A stretch of 8,333 nt of DNA. Source: CAZYWA01 sp964650975 [NCBI: uncultured bacterium] (GTDB lineage: Bacteria; JADJOY01). This document shows, in pieces, positions 5,327 through 8,333 of this stretch. The notes beneath the pieces are model-generated. The model did no database searches and had not been told where the DNA came from. It saw only the letters and a program-made list of their open reading frames with translations. A program made the translations under genes and the position numbers. How positions within the stretch are numbered: the stretch's first letter is position 1; each line of letters opens with the position of its first letter. The stretch lies in assembly GCA_964650975.1 (NCBI GenBank), contig CAZYWA010000355.1, positions 1-8,333 on the forward strand, in the 5' to 3' direction.

Positions 5327-7069
5327 CTACTTCACCCACTCGGTCACGTGCGCGACCACGTCGCGCTCGGTGTTGTCGAGCTGATCCCACGCGTCCTTCT
5401 GGGTGAGGTCGAAGGCGGCGCCGGTGTGGAAGCAGCAGCCCCGCGAGCCGGCGGCTTTCGAGGTGCGGAAGCTTTGCTCGAACTCGCTGAGCGGCCAGCC
5501 ACCGGGAGGGGTGGTGTCGTGTCCGTTGCGGCCGGGTTCTTGGTGGTGGATCGGGATGCCCGGGATGGCTTTCGCGAGCGTCTGCGCGTTGGGGCCTTCG
5601 TTCGCGCCCCACCCTTTCACGCGCTTGAAGTGCGGCAGCAGGATTTCGCCTTTCACGTCACGGAAGAGGTTTTGGTAGTCCTTGGGCAGGCCGTCGACGG
5701 AGAAGGAAACCGAGGCGCTGACGAGGCAGGTGCGCGGGACGCTGCGGGCGACGGTCATGAGGTCGGTGAAGCGGCCGGGGCTCGTGTGGCCGGTGTCGGG
5801 GGAGCCGTGGCCGCCGGCGCCCCGGACCTCGGCTTCGTTGTCGAGGTCCACGATTCGCAGTGCGGGGTGCTGGCCCCAGCGGACGAGCACGTTCTTGACG
5901 GCGGTCTTGTGCGCGGTGATGTCGTAGCCTTCGCCGCTCTTTTGCGTGGCGTCGTAGTGAGACGTCTCGAACGTGAAGTCGAAGGAGAGGCCGAGCGACC
6001 TCGCGTGCTCCATCGCGGCGTCGAGCTTGTCGGCCTGGGCGCTGTGGAGGGCGCCTTTCCGGTCGACGATGCGCGAGGCCGGCGTCGGGCGTTCCCAGTC
6101 GACCCAAACCCTGCAATGGGCGAAGCCGGCCGTGCGGATGCGGTCGAGGTCGCGATAAATGCGATCGAGCGGTGCGCCGCCGAGGCCGTAGTAGGAAAAC
6201 GCCGCGGTGAAGGTGCTTTTCGTGAACTGCTTGGCGAGCGGCGGCGCCGCGGGAAGCGAGCCGGGATCGACGGGCGGAGGTGGATCGGCCGGCTTGCCCT
6301 TCCCGCCGGGCTTTCCGGGTTTTGCGGTCTTCGGCGGGGTCGCGGCCGGGCCCACGATCTTTACGTCTTGCGACGCGGCGCCGTCGGTGACGGTGAGCGG
6401 GCCGGCCCACCACTCGGTCCCGTCCTTGAGATGGACGTCGAGGGCATAGTCGCCGGGAGCGAGCCCGCCGGGGACGTCGAAGAACCCGGCGCCGCGCCGA
6501 TCGCTCGCCGGTAGAAGGTCGAAGCTTTTGCCGACGAGCGTCGCGTTCTGGCCGTCGACGGGGCCGGCGGCGAAGCCGGTGTGCGCGCGCACGCCGAAGG
6601 TCGCGGTCCAGCCGCGCGCGGGGCTCAGGCGATAGGCGTACGCCTGTCCGGCTGCGGGCGCTCCCTTCGCGTCGAGGACGCGGCCGAACGCGCGCACGCG
6701 CGGCGCGGCCGCGGCGCGAACGAGGTCGAGGAGCGCCGTTGCGTCGGCGTCGGCCAGGTTGCCGTCGTGGACGCCCACCGCGAGCGCCAGCGTGAGATCG
6801 GCCACCGCGGACGAGGACTTCGCGAGGTCGACCTCGAGCGGCCGAGTCTGCGCGGCGGCGCGCGCGAGATCGGCGATCGTGGTGCCGGGGAGCGCCTTCA
6901 CGATTGCGTTCCAGTGCTTGGGCGCGAACGGCGCACGCGCACCGCGCTCGACCTCGCTCACGTACGTGCCGTGAACGCCGATCGCGCGGCCAAGCTCGTG
7001 CTGGCTCAACCGCGCGGCCTTGCGCTGGGTGCGCAGGTACTTGCCGAACGGGGAGGATGGGGTCGCCAT
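5327..7069 (-). CDS. Fusion protein: XRE-type HTH + beta-sandwich-like domain + glycoside-hydrolase-like TIM barrel (580 residues)
   Basis: Residues 7-60 form an XRE/Cro-type helix-turn-helix (LRTQRKAARLSQHELGRAIG, then VHGTYVSEVERGARAPF). Residues 62-118 are helical and resemble the post-HTH region of XRE regulators. Residues 124-240 look like a beta-sandwich of the carboxypeptidase-regulatory/Ig-like kind (RVLDAKGAPAAGQAYAY ... FDVPGGLAPGDYALDVHL). A Pro/Gly/Lys linker spans 241-278. Residues 285-575 resemble a clan GH-A (beta/alpha)8 glycosidase: FSYYGLGG at the first strand, DRIRTAGFAHCRVWVDW, LSFDFTFETSH, then IVDLDNEAEV with N411-E412 where the acid/base NE motif belongs, and IPIHHQEPGR with E511 as candidate nucleophile, followed by a final strand CCFHTGAAFD. 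No signal peptide or membrane segment exists, so the barrel is predicted to be cytoplasmic, which is odd for a glycosidase. It might sense or cleave a sugar and transmit this to the HTH. Start 7069 is supported by AGGAGA five bases upstream. Domain calls beyond the HTH are by pattern only. Confidence 0.88.
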   Translation of the reverse strand: MATPSSPFGKYLRTQRKAARLSQHELGRAIGVHGTYVSEVERGARAPFAPKHWNAIVKALPGTTIADLARAAAQTRPLEVDLAKSSSAVADLTLALAVGVHDGNLADADATALLDLVRAAAAPRVRAFGRVLDAKGAPAAGQAYAYRLSPARGWTATFGVRAHTGFAAGPVDGQNATLVGKSFDLLPASDRRGAGFFDVPGGLAPGDYALDVHLKDGTEWWAGPLTVTDGAASQDVKIVGPAATPPKTAKPGKPGGKGKPADPPPPVDPGSLPAAPPLAKQFTKSTFTAAFSYYGLGGAPLDRIYRDLDRIRTAGFAHCRVWVDWERPTPASRIVDRKGALHSAQADKLDAAMEHARSLGLSFDFTFETSHYDATQKSGEGYDITAHKTAVKNVLVRWGQHPALRIVDLDNEAEVRGAGGHGSPDTGHTSPGRFTDLMTVARSVPRTCLVSASVSFSVDGLPKDYQNLFRDVKGEILLPHFKRVKGWGANEGPNAQTLAKAIPGIPIHHQEPGRNGHDTTPPGGWPLSEFEQSFRTSKAAGSRGCCFHTGAAFDLTQKDAWDQLDNTERDVVAHVTEWVK

Positions 7070-7074
7070 GGGGG

Positions 7075-7080
7075 TCTCCT
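7075..7080 (-). promoter_or_regulatory. Ribosome binding site of the XRE-fusion gene
   Basis: AGGAGA on the minus strand, five bases before ATG 7067-7069, decides the start and places the HTH at the extreme N-terminus. Confidence 0.65.
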
Positions 7081-7084
7081 CGAT

Positions 7085-7153
7085 TGAGACAGACAGCCCT
7101 CTGAATTCAAGACTTTCAGCCCTTCAATTATGAGACAAACAGCCCTCGAAGTC
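7085..7153. repeat. Three 23-bp direct repeats (iteron operator) in the XRE-fusion promoter
   Basis: The heptamer CAGCCCT begins at 7094, 7117 and 7140, a constant 23-bp step, and each is preceded at the same distance by AGAC (7087, 7110, 7133). Units one and three share 16 of 17 bases (TGAGACAGACAGCCCTC, 7085-7101, versus TGAGACAAACAGCCCTC, 7131-7147); the middle unit is more diverged. On the coding strand the core reads AGGGCTG-N3-GTCT. Unit three lies between -35 and -10, units one and two cover the start point and leader. The XRE-fusion protein itself is the obvious candidate binder. Confidence 0.75.
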
Positions 7154-7155
7154 AC
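7127..7155 (-). promoter_or_regulatory. Probable promoter of the XRE-fusion gene
   Basis: On the minus strand, GTGACT (7150-7155; 4/6 to TTGACA) and CATAAT (7127-7132; 5/6 to TATAAT) are separated by exactly 17 bp. A start near 7120 would give a leader of about 50 bases. The region is markedly AT-richer than its surroundings. The third iteron fills the spacer, so a bound protein would block RNA polymerase. Confidence 0.55.
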
Positions 7156-7307
7156 GCGAATTTGGCGGAAAATGGGGGTGAAAGCGCGCGAAAGCGGTTC
7201 CTTTGGGCCACAAAATGCCGATCTGCGGCGGAAGAGGGGCCGTTTTGGCCGCCACAGCCGGCGCCGCGAGGGCGATCGACGTATGTCGGTGTCTGCAAGC
7301 CCCGGGG
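7154..7307. other. Remainder of the divergent intergenic region
   Basis: This roughly 150-bp stretch between the XRE-fusion operator and the promoter of the small-protein/nucleotidyltransferase pair shows no supportable gene. A short GGCC-GTTTT-GGCC hairpin lies near 7238-7250. Frames crossing it are shadows. Confidence 0.4.
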
Positions 7308-7320
7308 TAGAATCGAGACA
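7308..7320 (+). promoter_or_regulatory. -10 element implying a leaderless transcript
   Basis: TAGAAT (7308-7313, 5/6 to TATAAT) ends six bases before the A of ATG 7320-7322. With normal promoter geometry transcription would begin at or beside the start codon, giving a leaderless mRNA. No good Shine-Dalgarno is present in between, in agreement. No strong -35 hexamer is visible 17-18 bp upstream. Confidence 0.5.
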
Positions 7321-7544
7321 TGCAGGACCGACAGGACGGCGTTCTCGTCGAACGCTTGAGGCTCGCTCTCGACATGTTCGACGCTGGCGTCGAGCTCATG
7401 CGGCAGCGGATGCGTCGTGCGCATCCGGGGGAGAGCGACGAACGCATCTCCGCGCGCCTCGGTGCATGGCTGCGTGAACGTCCCGGGGCAGAGCATGGGG
7501 ATTGCCCCGGGCGCCCTCTCGCGTGGCCACTCCCACCGAGATGA
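7320..7544 (+). CDS. Small protein paired with a nucleotidyltransferase, putative antitoxin (74 residues)
   Basis: The protein is mainly helical: VERLRLALDMFDAGVELMRQRMRRAHP (10-36), then ESDERISARLGAWLRERPGAEHGD (38-61), then a short Pro-rich tail ending GRPLAWPLPPR. I recall this pattern, with the RERPGAEHGD motif, as small uncharacterised proteins encoded directly before AbiEii-like nucleotidyltransferases in high-GC bacteria; I cannot verify this by search. It is not the AbiEi-type winged-helix antitoxin of classical AbiE systems. Its TGA overlaps the ATG of the next gene, indicating translational coupling, and being first and small fits an antitoxin role. Start ATG 7320 follows a -10 element by six bases with no usable ribosome binding site, so it may be translated from a leaderless mRNA. 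Confidence 0.78.
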   Translation: MQDRQDGVLVERLRLALDMFDAGVELMRQRMRRAHPGESDERISARLGAWLRERPGAEHGDCPGRPLAWPLPPR

Positions 7545-8140
7545 GCCGACTTGTTCGCACGCTCGAGTTCGCATCGGCCGACCTCCGGCGGTTGCGCCGG
7601 GGCTGGGCTCTGCTGGGCGGCTTCGCCGTGTCGGTGCGAACCGAGCCGCGCTTCACGCGTGACATCGACTTGGCGGTGGCCGTCCGCGACGACCACGATG
7701 CGGAGCAGTTGGTCCGTGACCTCACCACGCGCGGGTACCGGGTTCTTGCGCTGGTCGAGCACGAGGCGGCGAAGCGCCTCGCGACCGTGCGGTTGGTCCC
7801 GCCCGGGGAGCAGCAAGAGGGCGTCGTGCTCGACTTGCTGTTCTGCTCGTCTGGCATCGAGGACGAGATCGTCGCCACCGCCGAGGCTCTGGAGGTCTTC
7901 CCTGGGCTCCCGGTGCCCGTCGCTCGCGTGTCTCACCTGATCGCACTCAAGCTTCTCTCGCGAGACGACGTGCGGCGTCCGCAGGATGCCGCCGACCTGA
8001 GGGCGCTACTCGCGGTGTCCGGGTCGGCCGAGCTGGCGGAGGCCCGCACGGCGGTCGCGCTCATCACCGCGCGCGGCTTCGCTCGCGGCAGGGACCTCGC
8101 CGTCGACCTGGACCTGCTGATCTCCGCAGCGCGTCCCTGA
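7541..8140 (+). CDS. AbiEii/AbiGii-like nucleotidyltransferase, putative toxin (199 residues)
   Basis: Residues 26-48 (GGFAVSVRTEPRFTRDIDLAVAV) carry the nucleotidyltransferase GG motif and the metal-binding DxD (D41, D43). D98 in VVLDLLF is the likely third acidic residue. The C-terminal motif KLLSRDDVRRPQDAADL (137-153, K137, R145, D149, D152) is typical of AbiEii/DUF6036-like proteins. In characterised AbiE systems the toxin transfers nucleotides (GTP-dependent), and MNT-type relatives modify tRNA ends or partner toxins; the substrate here cannot be told from sequence. ATG 7541 is preferred because it overlaps the upstream stop as ATGA; an in-frame TTG at 7502 would add 13 residues but lies well inside the preceding gene. 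The protein is shorter than classical AbiEii (about 300 residues), consistent with a minimal family. Confidence 0.86.
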   Translation: MSRLVRTLEFASADLRRLRRGWALLGGFAVSVRTEPRFTRDIDLAVAVRDDHDAEQLVRDLTTRGYRVLALVEHEAAKRLATVRLVPPGEQQEGVVLDLLFCSSGIEDEIVATAEALEVFPGLPVPVARVSHLIALKLLSRDDVRRPQDAADLRALLAVSGSAELAEARTAVALITARGFARGRDLAVDLDLLISAARP

Positions 8141-8180
8141 GCGACCGCTCTCTCTCGCGCTACGACTCGATCGAGCGGCC

Positions 8181-8199
8181 GGCGCCGCGGAGCGGTGCC
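8181..8199 (+). terminator. GC-rich hairpin downstream of the nucleotidyltransferase gene
   Basis: GGCGCCGC (8181-8188) and GCGGTGCC (8192-8199) pair over 8 bp with one G-T wobble around a 3-base loop, 40 bp after the stop. No T-run follows, so it may pause or protect transcripts rather than end them by itself. Confidence 0.35.
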
Positions 8200-8287
8200 C
8201 TCCAAACTGCATCGGGCGCGGTCGGGCAGGCCCTACCCCCCCCACAGCGGCGGACAACTAGCACCGGTGGCTGGTCGGCGGCGGTCT

Positions 8288-8313
8288 GACGCAGCGCCGC
8301 TCCGCGCTGCGTC
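8288..8313. repeat. Perfect 10-bp inverted repeat with 6-base loop
   Basis: GACGCAGCGC (8288-8297) and GCGCTGCGTC (8304-8313) are perfectly complementary around CGCTCC. It has the stem-loop geometry of the REP-like pair at 5144-5212 but a different loop, and no U-tract. It could be another extragenic palindrome or a rho-independent-like structure. Confidence 0.5.
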
Positions 8314-8333
8314 GACTTCATGGCAGCGTGAAC

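Larger units (their letters stand above)
8141..8333. other. Non-coding right end of the window
   Basis: No coding frame is supported here. Besides the two hairpins listed, there is a run of eight C residues (8236-8243) and a decamer CCCTCCAAAC (8198-8207) that also forms part of the 5115-5144 hairpin region. The next gene is outside the window. Confidence 0.4.

Noticed and set aside
5348-6514. Plus-strand frame of 388 codons opposite the XRE fusion
   Set aside because: Low-complexity Arg/Val/Glu/Ala composition and no domain, while the minus frame has clear HTH and barrel motifs.
7085-7153. CRISPR array
   Set aside because: Three repeats with 23-bp period and only 7-17 bp of identity, without separate unique spacers or cas genes; these are operator-type direct repeats.
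7124-7936. Minus-strand frame of 270 codons opposite the nucleotidyltransferase
   Set aside because: It runs across the iterons and both plus-strand genes with no domain; the plus strand has conserved catalytic motifs and coupled starts.

Overview
The window is very GC-rich, with G/C-rich third codon positions, and open reading frames appear on both strands almost everywhere. No marker gene fixes the taxon. Composition, the VIT/vWA protein with its MerR-type neighbour, and the accessory genes would suit a myxobacterium (Myxococcota) or another high-GC soil bacterium; this is an inference of moderate to low confidence.

Left part (1-4899, all minus strand). The left edge cuts a large PLD-nuclease/superfamily 2 helicase fusion; 525 N-terminal residues are visible, starting at 1576. 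Between it and the next gene (1577-1967) lies one weak candidate, a 55-codon GTG-initiated frame with a perfect AAGGAG ribosome binding site. Next comes a two-gene operon: a MerR-like regulator (4274-4858) and a 769-residue cytoplasmic VIT + von Willebrand A protein (1968-4277). They are coupled by an ATGA stop/start overlap. The operon is preceded by a perfect 18-bp palindrome in an AT-rich island, a good candidate for the regulator's operator.

Middle (4900-5326). This 430-bp stretch has no supportable protein gene but much structure: a 46-bp interrupted inverted repeat, the 3' part of a tRNA gene (D-loop to CCA, no 5' acceptor strand), a 9-bp hairpin, and two oppositely oriented REP-like hairpins. 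The two REP hairpins have identical hexanucleotide loops and compensatory stem differences. It looks like a junction or a landing site of mobile DNA.

Right part (5327-8333). A 580-residue minus-strand gene encodes an unusual fusion: an N-terminal XRE helix-turn-helix, a beta-sandwich-like domain, a Pro/Gly/Lys linker, and a C-terminal (beta/alpha)8 glycosidase-like domain with candidate catalytic Glu residues. It has no secretion signal. Its promoter region carries three 23-bp-spaced direct repeats (AGAC-N3-CAGCCCT), one lying exactly between the -35 and -10 hexamers, which suggests autoregulation. Divergent to it are a 74-residue small protein and a 199-residue AbiEii-like nucleotidyltransferase, coupled by another ATGA overlap. 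They look like a toxin-antitoxin-type pair and may be expressed from a leaderless transcript. The window ends in about 190 bp of hairpin-rich non-coding sequence.

The most novel candidate is the XRE/glycosidase fusion with its iteron operator, next to the nucleotidyltransferase pair. The nuclease-helicase, nucleotidyltransferase pair and tRNA remnant together give the window an accessory or defence-island flavour, although no integrase or transposase is visible.
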